From JACKCD01 sp041390905 (lineage in GTDB: Bacteria; Chloroflexota; Anaerolineae; Promineifilales; Promineifilaceae), in contig JAWKPA010000012.1 in the NCBI GenBank assembly GCA_041390905.1, positions 186,001-250,000 on the forward strand: 64,000 bases of DNA, written 5' to 3'. This document shows, one piece after another, positions 42,279 to 50,305 of the stretch; the stretch's first letter is position 1; each line of letters starts with the position of its first letter. The translations under genes were made by a program, and so were the position numbers. A model generated the notes under the pieces. The model saw only the letters and a program-made list of their open reading frames with translations, had not been told where the DNA came from and did no database searches.

Positions 42279-44990
42279 TCAGTTTGCATCATCCATTTCT
42301 TCATCGGCATCAGCATCCTCTTCCTCATCGCTCTGGGGCGAGTCGCCAATGACTTCACGCGCTTTGCTGGTGCCAGTGGGTGGGCCGATGATGCCTTGCT
42401 GCTCCATATAGTCCACCAGACGGGCAGCGCGGGTGTAGCCGATGCGGAAGCGACGCTGGAGCAGGGAGGTCGAAGCTTTGTTGAGCTTGCGAACCAGGGC
42501 AACGGCCTCCGGCAGCAATTCGTCTTCTGCCTCTGCTTCCGGGTCATTGTTCAACTCATCCAATGCTTCCCACAATGGCTTTTGTAGCCCAGCACTGGAC
42601 ACACCACCCACTTCCAACGGCGGCAAATTGCTCTGTGGGCGCGGCACATCGGCTGATTTTGGCGGGGTTGGTTTGGGCGCGGCGGGCTTGGCCGCTGGTT
42701 TGGGCTGTTCGGCTTTGGGCGTGGGCGGGGCTGCTGTGGGTTTGGGTTCCGCTGCCGCCTGCTCTGCCCGCCGTGCCGCCATCTTTTGTGCCAAATCCTC
42801 CGGCTTGCGGATGATTTGTTCCTCGGCGCGGATGGTGGCAAAACGCCGCGCTGTTTGCCAGTAATGGATGATGCGGTTTAGCTCGCCATCGCTGACATAG
42901 CAACCCTGCAAGCGCACCGGCTGCCCCGCATCGGGGCTTTGGAACAGCATATCGCCCTGCCCCAGCAGCCGTTCTGCCCCGGTTGAGTCCAAAATCACGC
43001 GGCTATCGGTGCTGGAAGCAACGGCAAAGGCGATTCGCGCCGGGAAGTTGGCCTTGATCAGCCCTGTCACCACATCCACCGACGGCCGTTGCGTGGCAAT
43101 GACCATGTGGATGCCGGTCGCTCGCGCCATTTGCGCCAGCCGGGCAATGCTGCGTTCGGTGTCTTCGGGGGCCATCATCATCAGGTCGGCCAACTCGTCA
43201 ATGATGATGACAACGTAGGGCAGTTTGTCCTTGCCCTTCACCCGCTTTGTCTTCTGGTTGTAATCCTTGATATTTCGCGCCCCGACCTCGGCAAACAGCT
43301 TGTAACGGCCGTCCATTTCCCGCAGCGCCCATTGCAATGTGCCAATGACGCGATCCATTTCCACCACCACGGGGGCGGCCAGATGGGGGATGCCGTTGTA
43401 GCCGGTTAGCTCCACCCGCTTGGGGTCAACCATCACCAGCTTCAAATCATCGGGGGTGTTTTGCAGCAGCAGGCAGGCGATGATGCCGTTGACACAGACG
43501 GATTTACCGGAACCCGTTGTTCCTGCCACCAGCAAATGGGGCATGGCGGATAAATCGGCGGAAATGGCCTGGCCGGAGACATTGTGCCCCAGCCCAATCC
43601 GCAGGCTGGATTTGAGCTTTTGGAAGCCGCTGGATTCCATGACATCGCGCAGGGAGACGGTGGCTTTGGCGGGGTTGGGGACTTCGATGCCGATGTAGCC
43701 TTTGCCCGGCACGGGGGCTTCAATACGGATGGATTCTGCCGCCAGAGCCAGGGCCAGGTCGTCGGAGAGGCTGGCGATTTTGCTGACTTTGACCCGCGTG
43801 CGCTTGCCGTTGCGCATTTCCAGATAGTTTGGCTCGATGCCAAACTGGGTGACGGTGGGGCCTTGGTTGATCTCGACGGTGGTGGCGGGTGCGCCAAAGC
43901 TGGCGAGGGTGTGTTCAATGATTTCCACCTGCCGCTGGATGGTGGCGTTGTTGACGGCGGGATCGGAGCCGGGGTCGAGCATTTCGGCAACGGCGGGAAC
44001 GGCCCAGCCGGGGGTGTCGCTGTTTTCGCTGCGGGCGTTGCCCAAAAATGACGGCTCGGCTGCGGCTGGAGCCGGGTTGGCCGGTTTTGCGGGTTGGGTG
44101 GCGCGTTTGGGTTGGCCGATGGGGAGTTCGCGGACGGGTGGGGGAGGAGAAACGGCCGTTTTCTGTGGCGTTGGCGGTTTTTCCGGCTCGGCATTCGGCA
44201 GCAACGGCAATTGCGTGGCCGTGCCAGCCGTGCCGCCGCGCCCTGGGTTGACGCGGATAGGCGGGCGAGAAACCGGTTCGGCTGGTTCGGGACGCTGCTG
44301 CAAACTGCTGCGGAGCGATACCCAAACGCCACCCAATAACCGGGCAAGTTCCTGGCGTGAAATGCCTGTGGCTAACACGGCTCCGATGATTCCTGTTACC
44401 ACTAGCACCAGCACGGTACCTATCCAGCCGACAAACTCCGTGAGGACGGCGGACACCAGCCCGCCAATGTAGCCGCCGCCGGTGCCAGCGCGGGCCACTT
44501 CCCAGACAGTCATCAGGCCGTTATCGGCAGAAAGGGAAGATAGCGAGGCGAAGCCTTCAAAGACGAGAAAGAGGATGGCAAACCCAAAGACGCGATGCCC
44601 CGGCGGGCCAGGTGGCTGATCCATGCCCCACAGCACCAGATACAGCCCGATGATGGCGGTGATGATGGGCATGACAAAGCCGCCCCAGCCAAAGAGCCGC
44701 CACATGAGGGTGGACAGACCAGCGGTTAGCTGCCCCTGGTTGGGAGAAAGCAGGCTTAGCACCAAAACAAAGGTGAGCAGGATGATGCCGATGCCAAAGA
44801 TGAGGGCTTTTTGCTGGACGTTGAGAGTGAAGCCGGGGCGACGAACGGCCGTTTTTCGCCCCGATGAACGGCTGGTGCTGCTGCCTTTTGATGTGCCGCC
44901 CCGCGTTTTGGAACGGGCTTCTGTTTGCCGACGACTGCTGGATGAACGGCCGTTTGCCTTCCTGGTCGTCGTGGTTTTCTTTTGCGCCAT
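42279..44990 (-). CDS. ftsK: DNA translocase FtsK/SpoIIIE
   Basis: The 903-residue protein has a basic N-terminus and four or so membrane helices (about 65-210). A Pro-rich linker follows, then the motor: beta domain (TVTQFGIEPNYLEMRNGKRT), Walker A in LLVAGTTGSGKSVCVNG, Walker B in PYVVIIIDELADLMMMAP, and GIHMVIATQRPSVDVVTGLI. A second Ala/Pro/Lys-rich linker leads to the winged-helix gamma domain (ALVRKLNKASTSLLQRRFRI then GYTRAARLVDYMEQQGIIGP), which reads KOPS-type sequences. It moves chromosome ends through the division septum. The long linker ahead of the gamma domain (PTAAPPTPKAEQPKPAAK) is unusual, since in most FtsK proteins the gamma domain follows the motor closely. Confidence 0.95.
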   Translation of the reverse strand: MAQKKTTTTRKANGRSSSSRRQTEARSKTRGGTSKGSSTSRSSGRKTAVRRPGFTLNVQQKALIFGIGIILLTFVLVLSLLSPNQGQLTAGLSTLMWRLFGWGGFVMPIITAIIGLYLVLWGMDQPPGPPGHRVFGFAILFLVFEGFASLSSLSADNGLMTVWEVARAGTGGGYIGGLVSAVLTEFVGWIGTVLVLVVTGIIGAVLATGISRQELARLLGGVWVSLRSSLQQRPEPAEPVSRPPIRVNPGRGGTAGTATQLPLLPNAEPEKPPTPQKTAVSPPPPVRELPIGQPKRATQPAKPANPAPAAAEPSFLGNARSENSDTPGWAVPAVAEMLDPGSDPAVNNATIQRQVEIIEHTLASFGAPATTVEINQGPTVTQFGIEPNYLEMRNGKRTRVKVSKIASLSDDLALALAAESIRIEAPVPGKGYIGIEVPNPAKATVSLRDVMESSGFQKLKSSLRIGLGHNVSGQAISADLSAMPHLLVAGTTGSGKSVCVNGIIACLLLQNTPDDLKLVMVDPKRVELTGYNGIPHLAAPVVVEMDRVIGTLQWALREMDGRYKLFAEVGARNIKDYNQKTKRVKGKDKLPYVVIIIDELADLMMMAPEDTERSIARLAQMARATGIHMVIATQRPSVDVVTGLIKANFPARIAFAVASSTDSRVILDSTGAERLLGQGDMLFQSPDAGQPVRLQGCYVSDGELNRIIHYWQTARRFATIRAEEQIIRKPEDLAQKMAARRAEQAAAEPKPTAAPPTPKAEQPKPAAKPAAPKPTPPKSADVPRPQSNLPPLEVGGVSSAGLQKPLWEALDELNNDPEAEAEDELLPEAVALVRKLNKASTSLLQRRFRIGYTRAARLVDYMEQQGIIGPPTGTSKAREVIGDSPQSDEEEDADADEEMDDAN

Positions 44991-45115
44991 AGCTCAAATG
45001 TTCCTCTTTTGCGCCATTATAGCACAAAACAAAGGTGAGCGGCGGGTTGGGTTTGCGCTTTGTTATATAGCGACGGATGACCGAGGGCCGACGACGGTTG
45101 AATGGGGGCCGCAAG

Positions 45116-45706
45116 CTATAGAAGGATGCTTTGGGGGAGAGGTATGTGCTGTAGATGGGCGACTTTGAAGGCATTGTCACGGGGGACGGTGCGAATCCAT
45201 TCGTAGTAGAGGCTTTTAGCCGAGAGCAGAGCCACGCCGGCCGCCTGCATTCGACCCAGCCCCACCTCCTGCCCCAAACCCGGTGAGCCAACGGCATCCA
45301 CCACGGCGGCGACGTGAAACCCGGCAGCCAGCAGCCCCAGTGCCGATTGTGCCACGCAGACATCGGTTTCGAGGCCGACCAAAACGGCCGTTTTTCGCCC
45401 CATCCCCACTATTGCCGCTAAAATATCCGGCTGGTCGGCCAGGTTGAAGGTGAGCTTGTTGTAAACGGCCGTTTCCTCCGGCAAACACGCCGCTACTTCC
45501 GGCACCACCCCACCGCAGTTCGGAATGTCCTCGGCCGTCACCAGCAGCGGCACGCTCAGTGCCACCGCCACCTGCACCAGCCAGCCAATCCGCGCCACCA
45601 TCTCGCCTTGCGTGTCCGGCGGCAGTTTTTGCACAAACGGCCGTTGTACATCAATCACCACCAGCACAGAATCGTTTAGTTCAACCAGTTGTTTTTGTCG
45701 CATCAT
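45116..45706 (-). CDS. Isochorismatase-like cysteine hydrolase
   Basis: The 196-residue protein has the isochorismatase-family triad: aspartate in SVLVVIDVQRPF, lysine in VYNKLTFN and cysteine in GLETDVCVAQSALGLLAAGF. VPLLVTAEDIPNCGG is the usual second strand. Members hydrolyse amides, imides or isochorismate, for example nicotinamidase and ycaC-like enzymes. The specificity here is not readable; nicotinamidase metal histidines are not seen. It is a single gene between ftsK and a large DNA methylase gene on the same strand, with an iterated-word hairpin on its upstream side. Confidence 0.9.
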   Translation of the reverse strand: MMRQKQLVELNDSVLVVIDVQRPFVQKLPPDTQGEMVARIGWLVQVAVALSVPLLVTAEDIPNCGGVVPEVAACLPEETAVYNKLTFNLADQPDILAAIVGMGRKTAVLVGLETDVCVAQSALGLLAAGFHVAAVVDAVGSPGLGQEVGLGRMQAAGVALLSAKSLYYEWIRTVPRDNAFKVAHLQHIPLPQSILL

Positions 45707-45715
45707 TGTGAAGAC

Positions 45716-45784
45716 GAGATTGGAGATTGGAGATTGGAGATTGGTGAGGGATCACAATCTCTAATCTCCAATCTCTAATCTCCC
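45716..45784. repeat. Iterated-word hairpin between isochorismatase and methylase genes
   Basis: Four tandem GATTGGA words (45719-45745) face ATCTCTAATCTCCAATCTCT (45757-45776). The arm overlaps the last codons of the methylase (GLLGD then stop). Confidence 0.8.
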
Positions 45785-47757
45785 AACAACCCATTCCACA
45801 CCGCCGCCACCGCCTCATCAGCCAAATCCTGCTCCAGCACCCAGCCCAAAATCGTGCCGCAGTCGTGGCAAAAAAGTTGGCTGTTGCGGCTGACGATTTC
45901 AGGCAATATCCATTCATCCGCGTTTGTCCGCGTTTGTCCGCGTCCCGTTTCTTCCCTCGCCAGCACCAAAATCACATCATGAACCAGCGCGTTTTGCCCC
46001 ATGATGTGGACAGAACTGAGGTTTTCGGCGTGGACGACGTAGCGATTGACCAGCCGAAAACCGGCGCGGCGCAGCGCCAGCGAAAGGGCGATCCACGCTT
46101 TGGGGTTCCAGTGGTGGAAGGTGAAGATAAAACGGCCGTTTTCCCTCAGCACCCGCCGACATTCCGCAAAAATACCCGTCAGCACCGTTTCATACTGCCC
46201 CGTTTCATTGGTGCGCGGCCCAACGGCCGTTTGTCCCAGCACCACCTCCCCCTGCACCCACTCCGGCACCATCTGCCGCAGCCAAACATGGAAATAACCG
46301 GCCAGGTCACTATACTGCACGCTGTCAAAATAAGGCGGGTCGGTGACAATAAAATCCACGCTGTTGTCTGGCAAAGCCAACGCTTCCGACGACCCCTCCA
46401 GCAGCAAAAAGCGGCGGCTACCCGCTTGCAGCGCGGCAAAATCAGCTTGCTCAACCCCCGCATCCCGCTCCCCGTCAATCGTCACCTTGCTGGCACGCCC
46501 GCGCACAATCCGCCGCTCCTCGGGCTGCTGCGCCCACAGCCGCCCCCGCTTGATTCGGCTTTCAAACAGGTTTTTCAACGAGCCGGAAGCGCGGGCGGCA
46601 TAAATGGGGTTGTTTTCCACGGCCGTGGCCGGGAAGGTGTAGGCGTGGTGGGCAAAAACGTGGCGAATCGCTCCCGGCCGGCTTTTCGCCCCCCCTTTGT
46701 AGCGGCACAGCAGGGCGTTAAATTCCAGCGAGGTGGAAACGAGCAGGGCCAGATTGAGCCGCACCAGCGGGTCAAAATCGGGCAGCAGGGTGATGGCGTG
46801 GTGCAGCACGGCCAACTGGCGGCTGCTGAACAGGTCAAGGTAGCTGGTAATGCCCCGGTCAGCCAAACTTTCGCTTTTGTCGCCGGGTGCCAGGGGGAAA
46901 TCGTTGGGATTGAAGAGTGTGGGGCGTAGGGTGTCGGCTTGGGCCAGGCTTTGCCATTGTCCAGCGTCGGGGGCGGCGAAAAAGAGCTTGTGGCGGGGGC
47001 ATTTGCCGATGACGGCGATGGGGACGTAGCGTTGGTGGAAGGAAACGGCCGTTTCCTCCTGATACGCCTGCCGATGTCCATTCAAAAAGCGGCTTTGCCG
47101 TTCATAAAGGGGTAGCCGTTCCGCCGCCACCGACTGGCTAATCCGCTGCTCGTTGTGGTAAATGTCGTGGCTGTCGGGGCAGATGCGAACCACGCTGCCG
47201 TCCCGGTTGTGGCGCAGAATGAGCGAATCAACAAAGAGGGCAAAACGGCCGTTGTGCTGCCGCTTGTGGCCGTACAGCATATAGCGCATATCCGTTTCCA
47301 CGCCGCAATGGGGGCAGCGGGTGCGGTAAAGGTGGCTGTGCCGGGCATAAAGCAGCCCAAAAAAGCGGCGAAACCCTTGCTCAAGCTGCCACAGTGGCAT
47401 CTCGGCCAGCGAGGCACGGGCTTGCAGCACGGGAATGGGGTCAATGTCGGCCCCCACCACGTTGGCCCCCAGCCGGATCGCCTCATGCAGCGTTGTGCCG
47501 CCCCCCATCATCGGGTCTAGCACAATTTTGCCCGCCAGCCCCCCGGCAGCGTAATAATCCTGCTGTGCCGGGTCAGCTACCACATGCTTGAGGATGGTGC
47601 GAAAGGTGGTGCCACACCGCCGCGCCCACCATTTATGCAAATAGCTGTTGGGGCGGTATAAATGTTTGTTGTAGGACTCTTTTTTTGCCAGTACATCGGC
47701 AAAGGTAATGTCGAACTGGTGGTCAATGGGGAAGGTAATTCGCTCCGCTGTCGTCAT
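45775..47757 (-). CDS. Large orphan DNA methylase with DPPY motif and zinc-finger-like cysteines
   Basis: The protein of about 660 residues begins MTTAERITFPIDHQFDITFA and continues KKESYNKHLYRPNSYLHKWW, a start seen in DUF1156-like and related DNA methylases. The AdoMet motif is KIVLDPMMGGGTTLHEAIRL; the catalytic motif is FIVTDPPYFDSVQYSDLAGY. Between them lie a CPHC-type zinc element and a long unassigned region, and near the C-terminus a CHDC pair. The in-frame start at 47910 would run through an intergenic hairpin, so 47757 is used. A 31-bp dispersed repeat is read in frame near the end (GRGQTRTNADE). No nuclease gene is adjacent. Adenine or cytosine-N4 methylation is likely; the target is unknown. 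Confidence 0.85.
   Translation of the reverse strand: MTTAERITFPIDHQFDITFADVLAKKESYNKHLYRPNSYLHKWWARRCGTTFRTILKHVVADPAQQDYYAAGGLAGKIVLDPMMGGGTTLHEAIRLGANVVGADIDPIPVLQARASLAEMPLWQLEQGFRRFFGLLYARHSHLYRTRCPHCGVETDMRYMLYGHKRQHNGRFALFVDSLILRHNRDGSVVRICPDSHDIYHNEQRISQSVAAERLPLYERQSRFLNGHRQAYQEETAVSFHQRYVPIAVIGKCPRHKLFFAAPDAGQWQSLAQADTLRPTLFNPNDFPLAPGDKSESLADRGITSYLDLFSSRQLAVLHHAITLLPDFDPLVRLNLALLVSTSLEFNALLCRYKGGAKSRPGAIRHVFAHHAYTFPATAVENNPIYAARASGSLKNLFESRIKRGRLWAQQPEERRIVRGRASKVTIDGERDAGVEQADFAALQAGSRRFLLLEGSSEALALPDNSVDFIVTDPPYFDSVQYSDLAGYFHVWLRQMVPEWVQGEVVLGQTAVGPRTNETGQYETVLTGIFAECRRVLRENGRFIFTFHHWNPKAWIALSLALRRAGFRLVNRYVVHAENLSSVHIMGQNALVHDVILVLAREETGRGQTRTNADEWILPEIVSRNSQLFCHDCGTILGWVLEQDLADEAVAAVWNGLLGD
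45916..45946. repeat. 31-bp dispersed repeat inside the DNA methylase gene
   Basis: It matches 9076-9106 at about 29 of 31 positions. On the minus strand it encodes GRGQTRTNAD in frame and interrupts the C-terminal region of the methylase between VILVLAREET and EWILPEIVSR. Confidence 0.75.
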
Positions 47758-47761
47758 AAAG

Positions 47762-47828
47762 TGAGATTGGAGATTGGAGATTGGAGATTGTGAACTTTCA
47801 TCAATCTCCAATCCCCAATCTCCAATTA
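47762..47828. repeat. Iterated-word hairpin between methylase and GH32 genes
   Basis: Tandem GATTGGA words (47764-47790) face CAATCTCCAATCCCCAATCT (47802-47821). Nearly the same word is used as in the element on the other flank of the methylase gene. Confidence 0.8.
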
Positions 47829-49241
47829 CCAAATCCCCGCCAATTCCCATACGTCCAGCCGCTTGAGGTGACAACGGCCGTTTCCCCACTGGCTCACCAC
47901 CCCCAGCCACGCGCCCATGCTGTCGGCGCGGGTGGGGTAAACGCGGGTGGTGAGGACGGTGCGACCGTTGGCAAAGATTTCAATGACGGAGTTGTCTACA
48001 AAAACGTGCAGGCGCAGCGGTTCATCGGCGGCCAGTGGCAGCATCCCACGCTGTAGCTCCCGGTGTTGCGCCGGGTCAAGGCTGCTTTCGGCGCAGCGAA
48101 CAGAGAGTTCGCCGTAGTCGCCGTTGTAGCTGATGATCGTCTCTTCGTCGCCATCGGGGGAGCAGCGCACTTTGATCTGGATGATGCAGTTGACGTGGGC
48201 ATCGAATTCGGCGAGGAGTTCAAAGGTGGAGGAGGATGTAGACGCTAATAAATTCTCACCCCCCACCGCCAATTCCACATCTTCCCACATTTTCTGCTTG
48301 CCGCGCAGCGTTTGCAGCTCTGGCACTGGCTCCTGATGCACAAAACCATCTTCCCCCAGCGTCAGCAGCCGGGGCAGTGAGGCCACGCCCGACCAGCCGG
48401 CCTTGATTTGGGCTTCGCCACTGCGCCCTTCCCGCAGCCAACTGAATAGTATGCGACGGCCGTTTTCGTCCACAAACGATAGCGGCGCATAGACAGAGTT
48501 GCCGTTATCCACCGACCACTGCTTTTCCGGCGTAAAAACGTGGTTTTCATAGCTGCCCACAAAATAAATCGCCTTTTGCAGCGGAATCGGCGAAAGCACC
48601 AGCACGTATTTATCCCCCAGCGGGAAAAAGTCGGGGCATTCCCACATCGTCCCTGTTTCCAGGCTGCTGCCCACGCAGTGCAGCCCCACATATTCCCAAT
48701 CCACAATGTTGCGCGAGCGATAGAGAAAGGTTGCCCCACCCACGCCGCGAATGCCACTGCCGATTACCTGGTACCACCATTCCCCTTCTTGCCATACAGA
48801 ATGGTCGCGGAACCCCAGCAAATCCAGCCCGGCTGGCGGTGCGGGAATGACGGGGTTGCCTTCATATTTGGTAACGGTGCGAAGGGTGTCGTCGCCGGTT
48901 GCCAAACAGGGCAGTTGGGCGTGGCTGCGCACGCCGGTGTACAGGATGGTGGGCGTGCCGTTGTGGTTGAAAGCGTAGCCGGAATATACCCCATCCTGGT
49001 CGGCCGAGTCGGGCGTGGGGTAAAGGGCGATGGGCAAATCTTGCCAATGTACCAAATCTTTGCTGACGGCATGGCCCCAGTGCATGTTGGCCCAGTAAGC
49101 ACCGTAAGGGTGGTGCTGGTAGAAAAAGTGGTATTCGCCGCGCCAGTGAATGAGGCCGTTGGGGTCGTTCATCCAGTGGCGGGGGGGGAGGTAATGGTAT
49201 TGCGGCCGTTGGCCGTCGCGGGGTAAGCGATCCAGGATCAT
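47826..49241 (-). CDS. Glycoside hydrolase family 32 (sucrose/fructan hydrolase)
   Basis: The protein of about 471 residues starts MILDRLPRDGQRPQYHYLPP. The GH32 nucleophile motif is in HWMNDPNGLIHW, the acid/base glutamate in TMWECPDFFPLG, and the third conserved site reads LLGFRDHSVWQE, where the usual RDP is RDH with the aspartate kept. The C-terminal beta-sandwich ends with LHVFVDNSVIEIFANGRTVL, typical of the family. No signal peptide is present, so it should hydrolyse sucrose or sucrose-6-phosphate inside the cell. No sugar kinase, transporter or regulator gene is adjacent. A start 18 bases upstream (MREPNN) is possible but less likely. Confidence 0.92.
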   Translation of the reverse strand: MILDRLPRDGQRPQYHYLPPRHWMNDPNGLIHWRGEYHFFYQHHPYGAYWANMHWGHAVSKDLVHWQDLPIALYPTPDSADQDGVYSGYAFNHNGTPTILYTGVRSHAQLPCLATGDDTLRTVTKYEGNPVIPAPPAGLDLLGFRDHSVWQEGEWWYQVIGSGIRGVGGATFLYRSRNIVDWEYVGLHCVGSSLETGTMWECPDFFPLGDKYVLVLSPIPLQKAIYFVGSYENHVFTPEKQWSVDNGNSVYAPLSFVDENGRRILFSWLREGRSGEAQIKAGWSGVASLPRLLTLGEDGFVHQEPVPELQTLRGKQKMWEDVELAVGGENLLASTSSSTFELLAEFDAHVNCIIQIKVRCSPDGDEETIISYNGDYGELSVRCAESSLDPAQHRELQRGMLPLAADEPLRLHVFVDNSVIEIFANGRTVLTTRVYPTRADSMGAWLGVVSQWGNGRCHLKRLDVWELAGIW

Positions 49242-49324
49242 GTTATTTGGTTCACGCAAAGCCGCAAAGTCGCAAAGAAAAAGAAAGCCTTGGGAGTTTT
49301 GCGTAAAATTGAATAAAACGGCCG

Positions 49325-49750
49325 TTAATCATCTGCCGAATTGTGGCGAATCTCCTCGGCAAAGCGGTGCAGTTGTTCACGGGCGGCCTGGCGGAAACGC
49401 CAACTGTCGTTGTAGGCGTGCCAAAGCTGGGCGCGGTGGTGCATCCAGAGATGTTCGGTCTGTTCGTAGAGCAAACGGCCGTTTCGCGCAATTTCCCACC
49501 CCAGCACCGGATCCAAATCGGCTGACACCAGCACCAAGCTCACGTCCTGGTCGAGCAGCGTTTCCAGCTCCACAATCCAGGGGAGTTTTTGGGTGGGGTT
49601 AAACGGCCGTTTCGGCCACACCGCCAAATCCACATCACTGTCAGGGCGTGCCTTACCCGTTGCCCGCGAGCCAAACAGCACGCACAGTCGCACCTCCCTG
49701 GCCGTTGCCCAGGCGACAAGCCGTTCTTGCTGTTCAGGCGTTAGCTGCAT
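49325..49750 (-). CDS. MNT-type nucleotidyltransferase domain protein
   Basis: The 141-residue protein starts MMQLTPEQQERLVAWATARE and has VRLCVLFGSRATGKARPDSD followed by VDLAV, the GSxA-x-GxxxxxSDxDL active site of minimal nucleotidyltransferases (MntA-like). Such proteins usually pair with an adjacent HEPN ribonuclease and AMPylate it as an antitoxin. Here no HEPN gene is next to it, but the C-terminal 50 residues (LWMHHRAQLWHAYNDSWRFR and on) are helical and could be a reduced partner domain. Two more ATGs lie within 24 bases upstream. It is minus-strand, 40 bases after a GNAT gene. Confidence 0.8.
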   Translation of the reverse strand: MQLTPEQQERLVAWATAREVRLCVLFGSRATGKARPDSDVDLAVWPKRPFNPTQKLPWIVELETLLDQDVSLVLVSADLDPVLGWEIARNGRLLYEQTEHLWMHHRAQLWHAYNDSWRFRQAAREQLHRFAEEIRHNSADD

Positions 49751-49789
49751 CATGGGCATCATGATAGCACACAAACCTTTTGCAGTCTC

Positions 49790-50305
49790 TCAGACCTCAA
49801 CGGTTGGTTTGGTGAAAATGATAAAGGGAAAATCGTCGCCAGTGCGGCCAAACCGTTGCCGGGGTTGGAAGCCAGCCTGCTGCCAGACGTGCTGCGCCCG
49901 CTGGTTGAAGGCGGCGATGGTGACGCGGAAGATGGTGGGGTGGAAGGTGGCGGTGGCGAAAGCGAGAACGGCCGTTATTACCCCCAACCCCACCCCTTTT
50001 CCCAGCCCGGTCAAGTCTGGCCGAATGCCCAGCCCAATGTCGAGCGCATCTTCGCTGTAGTCGCCGCCGTTTACGGTGGCATCGGCAAAAAAGGTGCAGA
50101 AGCCGATCAGTTCGTCGTCGGGGGTGGTGATGGTGAAAAAACGGCCGTTTTCCTCATCCTCAAAATACGGCCACTCATTTTCCACCGTTGCCTGGGGCGA
50201 AAGGTTGTACACGTCATACGGCGGCTCGTAGTGCCACGATAGCACCTGCGCCAAATCCGCTATGGTAAACGGCCGAAAAACCAGCTTTGGCAGCGGCGGA
50301 CTCAT
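49790..50305 (-). CDS. GNAT family N-acetyltransferase
   Basis: The 171-residue protein starts MSPPLPKLVFRPFTIADLAQ. The acetyl-CoA loop is in DIGLGIRPDLTGLGKGVGLG (RxxG type: RPDLTGLGKG), followed by helix ITAVLAFATATF and AAFNQRAQHVWQQAGFQPRQ. The start codon overlaps the upstream methyltransferase stop as ATGA, so translation is coupled; a longer in-frame start inside that gene is unlikely. The substrate may be a protein N-terminus or small amine. The two genes probably work in one small operon of unknown purpose. Confidence 0.88.
   Translation of the reverse strand: MSPPLPKLVFRPFTIADLAQVLSWHYEPPYDVYNLSPQATVENEWPYFEDEENGRFFTITTPDDELIGFCTFFADATVNGGDYSEDALDIGLGIRPDLTGLGKGVGLGVITAVLAFATATFHPTIFRVTIAAFNQRAQHVWQQAGFQPRQRFGRTGDDFPFIIFTKPTVEV

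Noticed and set aside
45716..47828. Tandem GATTGGA words considered as CRISPR repeats
   Set aside because: The units are 7-9 bases with no spacers, and each array faces its complement to make a hairpin; no cas genes nearby.
47758..47910. N-terminal extension of the DNA methylase to an upstream start
   Set aside because: The extra 51 residues are encoded by the intergenic iterated-word hairpin and part of the GH32 gene end.
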